44,702 bases of DNA. It comes from Flavobacteriales bacterium. GTDB lineage: Bacteria; Bacteroidota; Bacteroidia; Flavobacteriales_E; Vicingaceae. A model generated the notes under the pieces. It was not told the DNA's origin and searched no databases. It saw nothing but the letters and a program-made list of their open reading frames with translations. Below are positions 36,374-44,702 of the stretch, one piece after another (positions within the stretch are counted from its first letter, which is position 1; every line of letters starts with the position of its first letter). A program made the translations under genes and the position numbers. Where the stretch lies: positions 1 to 44,702 of the forward strand of contig JAGQZT010000017.1 of NCBI GenBank assembly GCA_020435335.1. The letters are read 5' to 3'.

Positions 36374-37105
36374 ATGCTAACACTCATCAATAAGGAAATA
36401 CGTAGCTTTTTAGGCTCGCTGATCGGTTACATCGTGATTGCCGTCTTTTTGATTTCCATCGGATTGATGATGTGGGTTTTTCCAGGAGGGGCTAATGTGC
36501 TTGATAGCGGTTATTCCAGCATAGATTCTTTGTTTTACATTGCGCCGTGGGTGTTCATGTTCCTGGTTCCGGCCATTACCATGCGTTTATTTGCGGAAGA
36601 GAGCCGTACCGGTACCATCGAACTGTTGTTAACGAAACCACTCACCGACTTCCAGATCGTGTTTGCCAAGTACATTGCAGGATTCACGCTGGTGTTGTTC
36701 TCCTTGTTGCCGACTCTGGTTTATTTCTATTCGGTTTATAATCTGGGCAATCCGGCAGGAAATATCGATGTGGGAGGAACCATGGGTTCCTATTTCGGAC
36801 TCTTGTTTTTAGGGAGTGTCTTTGTGGCGATCGGAGTTTTTGCCAGTGCTATTTCCAAGAATCAGATCATTTCATTCATCGTAGCGGTATTCCTTTCCTT
36901 CTTTTGTTATGTCGGTTTTGAATCCATCAGTTCACTCGAGTTTTTTGGTGCCGTAGACGACCTGATCCTGAAGTTGGGGATCAACGAGCACTATGTATCC
37001 ATGAGCCGGGGTGTGATCGATACACGCGATGTGATCTATTTTTTTAGTGTGATTTCCTTATTTCTGGTATTAACCAAAACAGTAGTAAGCAGCAGAAAAT
37101 GGTAG
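36374..37105 (+). CDS. gldF: Gliding-motility ABC transporter permease GldF
   Basis: This 243-residue ABC-2 type permease has six membrane segments. It opens with INKEIRSFLGSLIGYIVIAV and has AEESRTGTIELLLTKPLTD, the cytoplasmic coupling motif of the family. GldF with GldG and the ATPase GldA forms a transporter required for gliding in several Flavobacteriia. gldG starts 7 nt before its stop. gldA is not in this window. Confidence 0.95.
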   Translation: MLTLINKEIRSFLGSLIGYIVIAVFLISIGLMMWVFPGGANVLDSGYSSIDSLFYIAPWVFMFLVPAITMRLFAEESRTGTIELLLTKPLTDFQIVFAKYIAGFTLVLFSLLPTLVYFYSVYNLGNPAGNIDVGGTMGSYFGLLFLGSVFVAIGVFASAISKNQIISFIVAVFLSFFCYVGFESISSLEFFGAVDDLILKLGINEHYVSMSRGVIDTRDVIYFFSVISLFLVLTKTVVSSRKW

Positions 37106-38841
37106 AACGGAATACGACAAATAGGAAACGCGACCTCACCTTTTTGGCGATCATCATCGTCATCATGGTGTTGTTGAACTATGTCGGTTCATTTGTGTTT
37201 CATCGTTTCGATCTGACAGCCGAAAAACGTTATACCTTGTCGGATACGAGTAAAGAGCTGGCTGCCGGTTTGGATGATATCCTCTTCGTGAAAGTCTACC
37301 TGGAAGGAGAATTTCCGGCCGGATTCAAACGGTTACGTGACGAAACAAAAGAAATGCTGGATGAATTCAGGGCCTATTCGAACGGGAATATTCAATACGA
37401 ATTTATTAATCCATCCGAAAGTCCCGATAAAAAAGTACGCGACGAAATCTACAAGCAGCTTTATAAGCAGGGGCTCCGTCCAACCGACCTGAAAGAAAAG
37501 ACCGAAGACGGCTTCTCCAACAAGATCATCTGGCCGGGAGCCTTATTTACATTCAAAGCTAAGGAAATGCCGATCCAATTGCTGAAGAGCCAGATCGGTG
37601 CCAGTTCCGAATCCATGCTCAACAGTTCGATCGAATCCCTGGAGTACGAAATCGCTAATGCGATTAACAACCTGACGACGGTAGAAAAACCAAAAGTGGC
37701 TTTCATCGAAGGCCATGGTGAATTGGGGAAACTGGAAACGGCTTCATTAACCGATGCCTTGTCGGAGTTTTATGTGGTAGAACGGATCGAACTCAACGAG
37801 GAATTGTCAAGCCTTACCGAACGCACCATGATCGACAGTACCAAGGCATTTACCGTGAAGCTTAAATACGACGCGGTGATCGTAGCAAGGCCGTCCCAGC
37901 GGTTTTCAGAAAAAGATAAATTCATTTTGGACCAGTACATCATGTACGGTGGCAGGGTGGTTTGGATGATCGATCAGATCAATGTGAGTATGGATAGCCT
38001 GCAGGTTGCCAGCATGACCATGGCAATTCCCTACGATCTGAATCTGGATGATCAGTTGTTTACCTATGGAGTCCGGATCAATACGAACCTGGTGCAGGAC
38101 ATCCAGGCGGTACCGATCCCGATCGTAACCGGTGTAATCGGAAATCAGCCTAAAACAGAAATGTTCCCCTGGTACTTCTTTCCTTTGCTGACTCCGGCCA
38201 ACAATCATCCGATCGTGAACAACCTGAATGCATTAAAGAGTGAGTTTGCAAGTACCATTGATACCATTGCCAAGAAAGGCATCCATAAAACGGCACTCTT
38301 GAAAACATCCAAATACACCAAGATCAATACGGCACCAACCCGGGTAAGTATTAATATGCTCCGCTTCGAGCCGGATCAGGCCCAGTTCAATAAAGGGCAT
38401 CAGGTGGTAGCGGTCTTGCTGGAAGGCCAGTTTGAATCGGTATTTAAGAACCGGATCACACCTCAGATTTCCCACTCCAATGAAATTAATTTCAAAGAAG
38501 AAGGTGTGGCAAATAAAATGGTCGTCGTAGCCGATGGCGATATTGCAAAAAATCAGGTTAATTACAGTACCGGAGAATACCTGGCTTTGGGATACGACCG
38601 GTACACGCGCCAGGAATTCGGAAATCTCGATTTCATGATCAATGTGATCGATTATTTATGTAACGATAACGGACTCATGGCGGTTAGAGCCAAGAAGCTA
38701 ACCATCAGGCTGCTGGATAAAACCATGGTTAAGAATGAACGATTTAAATGGCAGCTGATCAATACCGTATTGCCGATCGGGTTCATTTTGTTGTTCGGGT
38801 TGGCACACTACTTTGATCGTAAGAAAAAATTTACCAAATGA
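37099..38841 (+). CDS. gldG: Gliding-motility ABC transporter auxiliary protein GldG
   Basis: This 580-residue protein has a membrane segment near each end (residues ~13-33 and ~550-570) and a large periplasmic part with the GldG/DUF4350-like ABC-type domain: VKVYLEGEFPAGFKRLRDET, KVAFIEGHGELG, and DAVIVARPSQRFSEKDKFIL. The C-terminal segment is LPIGFILLFGLAHYF. It works together with GldF and overlaps it by 7 nt; the DUF4340 gene then starts within its stop (ATGA). Confidence 0.94.
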   Translation: MVERNTTNRKRDLTFLAIIIVIMVLLNYVGSFVFHRFDLTAEKRYTLSDTSKELAAGLDDILFVKVYLEGEFPAGFKRLRDETKEMLDEFRAYSNGNIQYEFINPSESPDKKVRDEIYKQLYKQGLRPTDLKEKTEDGFSNKIIWPGALFTFKAKEMPIQLLKSQIGASSESMLNSSIESLEYEIANAINNLTTVEKPKVAFIEGHGELGKLETASLTDALSEFYVVERIELNEELSSLTERTMIDSTKAFTVKLKYDAVIVARPSQRFSEKDKFILDQYIMYGGRVVWMIDQINVSMDSLQVASMTMAIPYDLNLDDQLFTYGVRINTNLVQDIQAVPIPIVTGVIGNQPKTEMFPWYFFPLLTPANNHPIVNNLNALKSEFASTIDTIAKKGIHKTALLKTSKYTKINTAPTRVSINMLRFEPDQAQFNKGHQVVAVLLEGQFESVFKNRITPQISHSNEINFKEEGVANKMVVVADGDIAKNQVNYSTGEYLALGYDRYTRQEFGNLDFMINVIDYLCNDNGLMAVRAKKLTIRLLDKTMVKNERFKWQLINTVLPIGFILLFGLAHYFDRKKKFTK

Positions 38842-39866
38842 AAAGTAACAGAATCTTAATAGCAATTCTAATTGTATTGGTAGCCGTAACGGTCGTAATC
38901 GTAACCCGGCAGGATGCCAGTACCATTGATGACATTGAAGGAGCAAAGTCCGATTTTGCCGTTCAGGATACCGCAGCTATTTCCAAGATATTTATTGCAG
39001 ACCGGAAAGGGGTACAAGTAACCCTAACCAGAAAGAATAATATATGGATGGTAGACGGATCTTATCCTGCCCGTCCGGATAATGTCAAATTGTTGCTGAA
39101 GACCTTTTACCGGATTAAGGTAAAATCGCCCGTTCCGAAGGCGGCTATCGAGAATGTGAAGAAAAATATCATTACAGAAGGAATCAAAGTGGAGATTTAC
39201 CAGGGAGAAGATCAACCGGCAAAAGTCTATTATGTCGGATCACCTACGCTGGATGATCAGGGAACCTATATGTACCTGGAAACAGACGGCGTCAAGTCTT
39301 CCGTGCCATTTATCATGCACATTCCCGGGTTTTACGGGTATTTAACCACCCGGTTTTTTACGGAGCCATCTCAATGGAGAGATGCTGTGGTGTTTAAATA
39401 TGTGCCTGAGCAGATCAAGGGGATTAAAGTAAATTATTACGAGACTCCGGAACAATCATTTATTATCGAAAATCAGAATCAGCAATTTGTACTGAAGAAT
39501 TATGCCGATGGATCGGTGCTGAACGAGGTCGATACGGCTAAATTGGCACAGTACGTTTCCCTTTATCAGAACATCTACTATGAGATGATCGATATTGAGT
39601 CGAAACCGGAAAAGATTGATTCGGTGATTCATGCCACGCCTTATTTTGAAATTGAAGTCAATGATTTTCTGGGAAGCAGTAATAAAATTGTAGCCTATCA
39701 CATGCCTAATTACCGCCAGATTCAGGATAAAAATGAGCAACTTTATTTATATGATGTGGACAGGATGTATGCATACCTGAATGATGAACTGTTTGTTTTT
39801 ATTCAATTTGCCACGTTTGACCAGATTACTTTGCCCAAATCCTATTTTTTGTCGACGGAACAATAA
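38838..39866 (+). CDS. DUF4340-like membrane-anchored protein, gldFG operon
   Basis: This 342-residue protein has an N-terminal membrane anchor (ILIAILIVLVAVTVVIVT) and a periplasmic domain of the DUF4340 kind: ISKIFIADRKGVQVTLTRKN, WMVDGSYPARPDNVKLLL, and AKVYYVGSPTLDDQGTYMYL. DUF4340 proteins often accompany GldG-like ABC auxiliary proteins, in line with an extra periplasmic part of the transporter. The 4-nt overlap with gldG supports co-translation. Function unknown. Confidence 0.85.
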   Translation: MKSNRILIAILIVLVAVTVVIVTRQDASTIDDIEGAKSDFAVQDTAAISKIFIADRKGVQVTLTRKNNIWMVDGSYPARPDNVKLLLKTFYRIKVKSPVPKAAIENVKKNIITEGIKVEIYQGEDQPAKVYYVGSPTLDDQGTYMYLETDGVKSSVPFIMHIPGFYGYLTTRFFTEPSQWRDAVVFKYVPEQIKGIKVNYYETPEQSFIIENQNQQFVLKNYADGSVLNEVDTAKLAQYVSLYQNIYYEMIDIESKPEKIDSVIHATPYFEIEVNDFLGSSNKIVAYHMPNYRQIQDKNEQLYLYDVDRMYAYLNDELFVFIQFATFDQITLPKSYFLSTEQ

Positions 39867-39918
39867 AAAAAGAATTTTAAACTTGCAGGCAACCAAAATT
39901 TTGTTATCTTCGTCTTAT

Positions 39919-39996
39919 AATTGTTAACGCTTCTTTATGAAGTTTTAACGTTACCTTTTTCTTATAAAATTGTCCCGCCTTTGGCGGGACTTTTTG
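39919..39996 (+). ncRNA. Candidate small RNA with own promoter and terminator
   Basis: A textbook promoter lies upstream: TTG at 39883-39885, exactly 19 nt, then TATCTTCG at 39905-39912. A transcript starting near 39919 would pass a small hairpin (CTTC-TTTAT-GAAG, between TTAACG repeats) and end at a perfect 8-bp terminator, GTCCCGCC-TTT-GGCGGGAC (39972-39990) with TTTTT. There is no start codon with a sensible frame in this distance. The RNA family is not recognised. It might instead be the leader or a premature terminator of the adhesin gene. Confidence 0.6.
39972..39995 (+). terminator. Rho-independent terminator downstream of the gldFG operon / small RNA
   Basis: GTCCCGCC (39972-39979) and GGCGGGAC (39983-39990), 3-nt loop, then five T. 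Confidence 0.9.
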
Positions 39997-40215
39997 CTTC
40001 TAGCCAATTTGGGTTGCCTGATTCGATCAACAGGTTTGAAAATCCGATTAACCATGATGAAAATCCGACAACAATGAGTTTGAATTTTAAATTCATGTTA
40101 AAAATCAATTCAAATTTTAACACTAACATGCTAATAGCTAATCATTTAGTAATTTCATCACATTGGGAAATCAGCATTGTTAATAAAAGATGGGTGATTG
40201 TGGCAACTGAATTTT

Positions 40216-40223
40216 TAAGTTTG
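40216..40223 (+). promoter_or_regulatory. Promoter -7 element of the PKD adhesin gene
   Basis: TAAGTTTG matches TAnnTTTG and gives a leader of about 60 nt before the ATG at 40291. The TTG upstream is 15 nt away, shorter than ideal. Confidence 0.55.
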
Positions 40224-40290
40224 CGTCTAATAAACTAGAAAAGGGTAAAGAAAAACGTACTAAAACTATTTAACTTAACTAAACCACACT

Positions 40291-43200
40291 ATGCGAAAAT
40301 CGATTAAAAGCCTTTTAGTCCTTTTTACATTCTCACTAATTGTTTTCAATTTCAAACCAGTGAAAGCCCACTCCGTTCAGGTTGGTTACTGCGTGAACTG
40401 TAATGGAGATTTACGGGTTTGGGTAGAACACTGGCATACAACGGAGAATCCGGCTACTACAACCATGAATATCGAACTGAATGTAAATGGTAACATTACA
40501 TTCGTAAATGGTATTCCGGATACATCCGTACAGAATGTTCCAATAGGTAGTTTACCAGGTTGTTTTACCCCGATGAACGTATTTGCTCAATGTCAGGGTA
40601 CCGGTATTTATGCGCCCAATACGCACAACGACTGGGTGGCATACGATTTCCCCGGCGTACAGTGTGGTGTGCCTATCGAGATCACCGTAATTTCCGGAAA
40701 TACGGTATTTACCCAGGACTGTGGAAGCCCGGTGAATATGTTCCCGGCATCGAGTGGTGTTTTCGTGATTCCTTGCCAGACCAACCAATTACCTGATGAT
40801 ACGCTTTGTGCGGGAGAAGTAGCCACCTACAATTTCCCTACAGGAAATACCTGGACAAACAGTAACCCGAATATTGGCTTACCAGCCAGTGGTACCGGAA
40901 ATGTAGGCCCTTTTACCGCTGCCAACGTAAACAATACACAAACCGGAAACATTGTCGTAAACAATATCTGCGGACAGGAAACTTTTTCCATTACCGTAGT
41001 GCCCGGCCCGATTGCCGATTTTGATGTGCAGGTAGGATGTCCCGGACAGCCCGTTACATTTACGAATAATTCGACTACAAATGGCCCTGGCCCAACTCAA
41101 TATACCTGGGATTTCGGAGACGGATCTCCAAATTTCAACGGCGCTAATCCGCCGCCTCACACCTATGCCGGTGCAGGACCTTATAATGTTACGCTTACTA
41201 TTGTAAAGCCAAATACGGGATGTAGTAGCGATACTACGATCGTCGTCGACCCGCTCTCCGGAGCCGTGGCTAACTTCAGTGCACCGTCCGTTTGTGAGGG
41301 AAGCATCACAACGCTTACCGATTTATCAACTCCAACCGGAAGTATTCTGAGCTGGGCATGGGATTTCGATAATAACGGAACGGTAGATGATGTCAATCAG
41401 AATACAACGCACAACTTTGGCGCCGCCGGTACTTATAATGTGGAACTTGTTGTTCAGGTTGCCGGTGGATGTGCCGATTCCGTGGTCATACCTGTTGTAG
41501 TGAACCCGCTTCCGGTAGCCAATTTCACGGGAACCAATGAGTGTTTCGGTACGGCAAACAGTTTTACCGACCTTTCCAATGTCGCTACAGGAACGATTAC
41601 CGGATGGATGTGGGATTTCGGTGATCCGGGAACAACTGCCGATACGTCCAGTTTACAAAATCCAACGTATTTATACCCTGCTCCGGGTACGTATACCGTA
41701 ACACTTACGGCTACTTCCGATAGCGGATGTACGGATACGTATTCCACTACGGTAAATGTTGGGTTGCCTCCGGTTGCCGATTTTACTCCTGATACCGTTT
41801 GTGCCGGGAATACCTCAAACTTTATGGATGCTACACAATCTTCCGTGGGTATCCAGTCCTGGGCGTGGGATTTCAATAACGATGCTATTGTGGATGCAAC
41901 CAGCCAGAACCCGACTTATGTTTATGCCGGTCCAGGAAACTATCCGGTAACACTCACCGTTGTGGATAGCAATGGTTGTTCGCACGATACCACCAAAACG
42001 ATTATGGTGGCGGGACAACCTACTGCCGATTTCACCTTTACCAACGAATGTTTCGGTACGGCAAATTCGTTTACGGATAATTCCAACGGTAACGGAGCCA
42101 CGATTACCAATTGGTATTGGGATTTCGACAACAACGGAACGGTTGATAATACCAATCAGAACCCTACAAATGGATTCCCCGCTGCGGGAGTCTATACGGT
42201 GGAATTGTTGGTGAGCTCCGGACAAGGCTGTACGGATTCCATCACCAAACAAGTTACGGTGAACCCGATTCCTACAGCTGATTTTACAGTTGCTGACGTC
42301 TGCTTTAACACCACATCGAATTTCAACGATCAGTCTGTGATTACTTCGGGCAACATTGTTCAATGGCAATGGAACTTCGGTGATGGAGTTGGAACCAGTA
42401 ACACGCAAAACCCAACTTATACGTATACAACTCCCGGAACATATCCTGTTACATTAACGGTTACCTCCGACAGCGGTTGTATCAATACCCTGGTGGATAG
42501 TGCTCATGTCTACTACCTGCCTACTGCCGCATTTGCTGTAAACAACGTGTGTCTGAATGTTGCTGCATCGTTTACGGACAACTCCAATGGCAATGGTGGT
42601 ACAATCAGTAACTGGGAATGGGATTTTGATGGCAATGGTACTACCGACGACATGTCGCAAAATCCATCGCACCTGTATGGAACTTTCGGAACGTACAATG
42701 TTCAATTAATTGTATCTACCGCAGCCGGCTGTTCGGATACTATTGTCCAGCCGATCGATGTGTATCCAATGCCGGTAGCTGATTTCAACTTTACAAACCA
42801 ATGTTATGGAACAGCGGTGCCATTTACGGATAACTCCGTAGTTGCCAGCGGTAACATCGTGAACTGGGCTTGGGATTTCGACAACGGAAACACCTCGGCC
42901 ATCCAGAATCCTTCTGAAAATTATGGTGGGGAAGGGGTTTACAATGTTGAACTGGTTGTGACGACAGATAATGGCTGTAAGGATACCATTTCGAAGAACA
43001 TTGAAGTTTACCCGATTCCGGTCGTGAACTTTACGCCTACCGAAGTATGTCTGAATACGGCTTCGCAATTCCAGGATCTGACAGTCGTATCCAATGCTTA
43101 TACGCAGAACAACATCGTTTCCTGGAGCTGGAACTTCGGTGATGGTGTCGGCATAAGTAACCAGCAAAATCCGGTTTATACTTACGGACAGGATGGGGTA

Positions 43201-44064
43201 TTCTCAGCTAATCTGACCGTAGTATCTAACCACGGTTGTACAAACGATACGACTCTGGATGTAACGGTGAATCCGTTACCGGTAGTATCGTTTACAGGGC
43301 CTGCTCAGGGCTGTTCACCGGTGTGTGTGCAAATGGTTAATAATACTGTAATCAGTACCGGGGCAATTGCTCAATGGAACTGGGATTTCGGAGACGGATC
43401 GACGTCTAATGCCATGGATCCTTCACACTGCTGGTTCAATGAGTCGCACGCTTCGGTAGCCAATTATGATGTTACCCTTACGGCAACTTCGGATAAGGGT
43501 TGTATTACTACACATACCGAACCTGCTATGATCACATCGTATCCGATTCCGCTGGCTGACTTTACGTTTACGCCTCAGAAAACCGATATCTATGATGCCG
43601 AGATCTATTTTACGGACCAATCGATCATTGCAAGTACCTGGTTCTGGGAATTGGGAGATGGTTCAACATCAACGAACCAAAATCCGATCCATCAATATGC
43701 CGATTCGGGAACTTACGTAGTCACCTTGTACATGGAAAACATCTACGGGTGTAAAGATACGGCTACGAAGAATGTGATCATTGATCCGACTTATGCCATC
43801 TGGATTCCGAATGTGTTTACACCGGACGGCGACGGCATCAACGATTTCTGGTTCTCAGAAGGCTATGGGATCACCGAATTGCATACCTATGTGTTCGACC
43901 GGTGGGGCTTGCCCATATTCGAAGGCCATCAGCTGGATTCGAAATGGAATGGTATCTATAAAGGCAAGATGGGTGTTCAGGATACCTATGTCTACCGCAT
44001 CGAAGCAAGAGACGTGTTTGGGGAATGGCACCAGTACGTCGGAAAAGTTACCCTCCTGAAATAA
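40291..44064 (+). CDS. Large PKD-repeat adhesin-like T9SS cargo protein with CHU_C domain
   Basis: This 1257-residue protein has a signal peptide (KSLLVLFTFSLIVFNFKPVK, then AHS), an N-terminal ~165-residue domain starting VQVGYCVNCNGDLRVWVEHW, then about eleven PKD domains of ~80 residues, each with a WDFGDG or WDFDNNG core and a C-x-N/G start. The C-terminus is a CHU_C type B sorting domain (WIPNVFTPDGDGINDFWFSE, FDRWGLPIFEG). Calcium-binding PKD arrays build long rigid stalks, so this is probably a surface adhesin or filament exported by the T9SS. No PorP/SprF gene follows directly, unlike the cargo gene at the left end; instead a terminator closes the gene. Confidence 0.94.
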   Translation: MRKSIKSLLVLFTFSLIVFNFKPVKAHSVQVGYCVNCNGDLRVWVEHWHTTENPATTTMNIELNVNGNITFVNGIPDTSVQNVPIGSLPGCFTPMNVFAQCQGTGIYAPNTHNDWVAYDFPGVQCGVPIEITVISGNTVFTQDCGSPVNMFPASSGVFVIPCQTNQLPDDTLCAGEVATYNFPTGNTWTNSNPNIGLPASGTGNVGPFTAANVNNTQTGNIVVNNICGQETFSITVVPGPIADFDVQVGCPGQPVTFTNNSTTNGPGPTQYTWDFGDGSPNFNGANPPPHTYAGAGPYNVTLTIVKPNTGCSSDTTIVVDPLSGAVANFSAPSVCEGSITTLTDLSTPTGSILSWAWDFDNNGTVDDVNQNTTHNFGAAGTYNVELVVQVAGGCADSVVIPVVVNPLPVANFTGTNECFGTANSFTDLSNVATGTITGWMWDFGDPGTTADTSSLQNPTYLYPAPGTYTVTLTATSDSGCTDTYSTTVNVGLPPVADFTPDTVCAGNTSNFMDATQSSVGIQSWAWDFNNDAIVDATSQNPTYVYAGPGNYPVTLTVVDSNGCSHDTTKTIMVAGQPTADFTFTNECFGTANSFTDNSNGNGATITNWYWDFDNNGTVDNTNQNPTNGFPAAGVYTVELLVSSGQGCTDSITKQVTVNPIPTADFTVADVCFNTTSNFNDQSVITSGNIVQWQWNFGDGVGTSNTQNPTYTYTTPGTYPVTLTVTSDSGCINTLVDSAHVYYLPTAAFAVNNVCLNVAASFTDNSNGNGGTISNWEWDFDGNGTTDDMSQNPSHLYGTFGTYNVQLIVSTAAGCSDTIVQPIDVYPMPVADFNFTNQCYGTAVPFTDNSVVASGNIVNWAWDFDNGNTSAIQNPSENYGGEGVYNVELVVTTDNGCKDTISKNIEVYPIPVVNFTPTEVCLNTASQFQDLTVVSNAYTQNNIVSWSWNFGDGVGISNQQNPVYTYGQDGVFSANLTVVSNHGCTNDTTLDVTVNPLPVVSFTGPAQGCSPVCVQMVNNTVISTGAIAQWNWDFGDGSTSNAMDPSHCWFNESHASVANYDVTLTATSDKGCITTHTEPAMITSYPIPLADFTFTPQKTDIYDAEIYFTDQSIIASTWFWELGDGSTSTNQNPIHQYADSGTYVVTLYMENIYGCKDTATKNVIIDPTYAIWIPNVFTPDGDGINDFWFSEGYGITELHTYVFDRWGLPIFEGHQLDSKWNGIYKGKMGVQDTYVYRIEARDVFGEWHQYVGKVTLLK

Positions 44065-44070
44065 GCATAA

Positions 44071-44102
44071 AAAAAGAGCTCTCAACTGAGAGCTCTTTTT
44101 TT
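44071..44102. terminator. Strong bidirectional terminator after the adhesin gene
   Basis: AAAAAGAGCTCTCA (44071-44084) and TGAGAGCTCTTTTT (44087-44100) form a perfect 14-bp hairpin with a 2-nt loop, flanked by A- and T-tracts. Confidence 0.95.
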
Positions 44103-44264
44103 ATGGTGTATTTTGTAAATACCTGTTAACTAGCAATTACAATAAAATTAGATATGAAAGCGTAGAGGAATTTATACTGAGCTTGCCGAAGTAATCTACG
44201 CATAGTGATTAGTGAAGGGTGTCTTTTTATCTAATAAAGACTTTGATATATTACAACAAATCTT

Positions 44265-44702
44265 CTAGAGAATATCATCCTCAGTAAATGGTTTAATTTT
44301 CCTTCTCATTAGTTCCTTATTATCAAAGTGACGAGATAATGGAATCCATTTCATAGGGTCATTTTCTTTACCTTCTCTGTGTAAAAGAGTAATCATTTTA
44401 CAGTTTGCATTTTCGAAGATTGTTTTTAGTAGTACTCGGTCAGATATTCCTAAAGAATGACCTACTACAATAACATCAAATAATCCGGATTCAATAAAAT
44501 CAATTAATCCTTGATTATAATTCTGACTTGTTGGGTATTTAAAAGACTTCATTTTTGATAGAACATTATTATCATTAATAAGTTCTATTTCTTTATACTT
44601 TGGGTGAGTATCGTCTCCATATCCAAAGATCAAGTTTTCTTTATATTTAATACTTCCATGGATATTAATTAATCTAGTTGGGGTGTTATCCTCATCATTA
44701 TA
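44265..44702 (-). CDS. AbiH-like phage abortive-infection protein (5' partial)
   Basis: The frame is open through the right edge; the TTG at 44633 is internal. The C-terminal ~145 residues visible read NIHGSIKYKENLIFGYGDD, later VVGHSLGISDRVLLKTIFEN, MITLLHREGKENDP, and MRRKIKPF near the end. INIHG and FGYGD together with GHSLG-x-SDR are what I recall of the AbiH family (abortive phage infection in lactococci; proposed SIR2/nucleotide-related fold). The DNA is clearly richer in AT than its left neighbours, pointing to horizontal acquisition. The stop is in an AT-rich stretch with 160 nt of empty sequence before the adhesin terminator. Confidence 0.82.
   Translation of the reverse strand, partial: YNDEDNTPTRLINIHGSIKYKENLIFGYGDDTHPKYKEIELINDNNVLSKMKSFKYPTSQNYNQGLIDFIESGLFDVIVVGHSLGISDRVLLKTIFENANCKMITLLHREGKENDPMKWIPLSRHFDNKELMRRKIKPFTEDDIL

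Larger units (their letters stand above)
39867..40290. other. 424-nt gap: candidate small RNA and adhesin leader
   Basis: No convincing protein gene. The left third holds a promoter and terminator that frame a ~75-nt RNA (see the ncRNA entry). The rest is AT-rich (repeated AATTTTAA-type runs) and ends with the adhesin promoter. An open frame of 105 codons (39921-40238) crosses the terminator hairpin and has no family features. Confidence 0.7.

Noticed and set aside
39921..40238. A 105-codon open frame between the gldFG operon and the adhesin.
   Set aside because: It runs through a perfect terminator hairpin, has no family signature and low-complexity composition.
40291..44064. The regular repeats in the adhesin gene as a CRISPR-like array.
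   Set aside because: They are in-frame, ~240-nt protein repeats (PKD domains) with diverged DNA; no short identical repeats with unique spacers are seen anywhere in the window.

Overview
The window looks like the chromosome of a free-living Bacteroidota bacterium, probably Flavobacteriales close to Fluviicola/Crocinitomicaceae (an inference from gene content; no database was searched). Reasons: type IX secretion (T9SS) cargo proteins with CHU_C and Por-type C-termini, a PorP/SprF protein, gldF-gldG, promoters of the Bacteroidota type (TAnnTTTG at -7, TTG about 19 nt upstream), almost no Shine-Dalgarno sites, and a zeaxanthin-type carotenoid cluster.

Layout. 1-2.8 kb: the 3' end of an HYR-repeat T9SS cargo gene and its PorP/SprF partner. 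2.8-9.1 kb: a CarH/LitR-type B12 photoreceptor repressor (minus strand) facing an eight-gene plus-strand operon: SOUL protein, crtI, crtB, idi, an unrecorded-looking 47-aa ORF, an SRPBCC protein, crtZ and a CrtYcd-type lycopene cyclase. The intergenic region holds three identical-geometry 30-bp inverted-repeat operators placed on both promoters, so light-controlled carotenogenesis is the natural reading. 9.08-10.7 kb: a small accessory patch made of a FISUMP lipoprotein, a GIY-YIG nuclease gene, an intact tRNA-Ala(GGC), a tRNA-Ala-like pseudogene disrupted by two palindromes, and further tRNA 3'-end fragments. It reads as repeated copying of a tRNA-terminator-GIY-YIG unit.

10.7-32 kb is mostly housekeeping: fructosamine kinase, an aldo/keto reductase, RidA, ileS-dksA-like-lspA, a T9SS type A cargo protein, gltX-folB, a GT-C glycosyltransferase, a TPR protein, ligA, msrB, a DUF4920 lipoprotein coupled to a CxxCH lipoprotein, a leucine-rich-repeat protein, and recQ-elaA. 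32-36.2 kb: UbiA prenyltransferase-maf (plus) converging on lysC-lysA (minus). 36.4-39.9 kb: gldF-gldG-DUF4340, then a candidate small RNA with its own promoter and terminator. 40.3-44.1 kb: a 1257-aa PKD-repeat CHU_C adhesin. The right edge holds the 3' part of an AT-rich AbiH-like phage-defence gene.

The two most interesting items are the triple operator of the photoreceptor/carotenoid switch (3691-3894) and the tRNA-Ala/GIY-YIG repeat unit (about 9077-10690), which behaves like a very small tRNA-associated mobile element.
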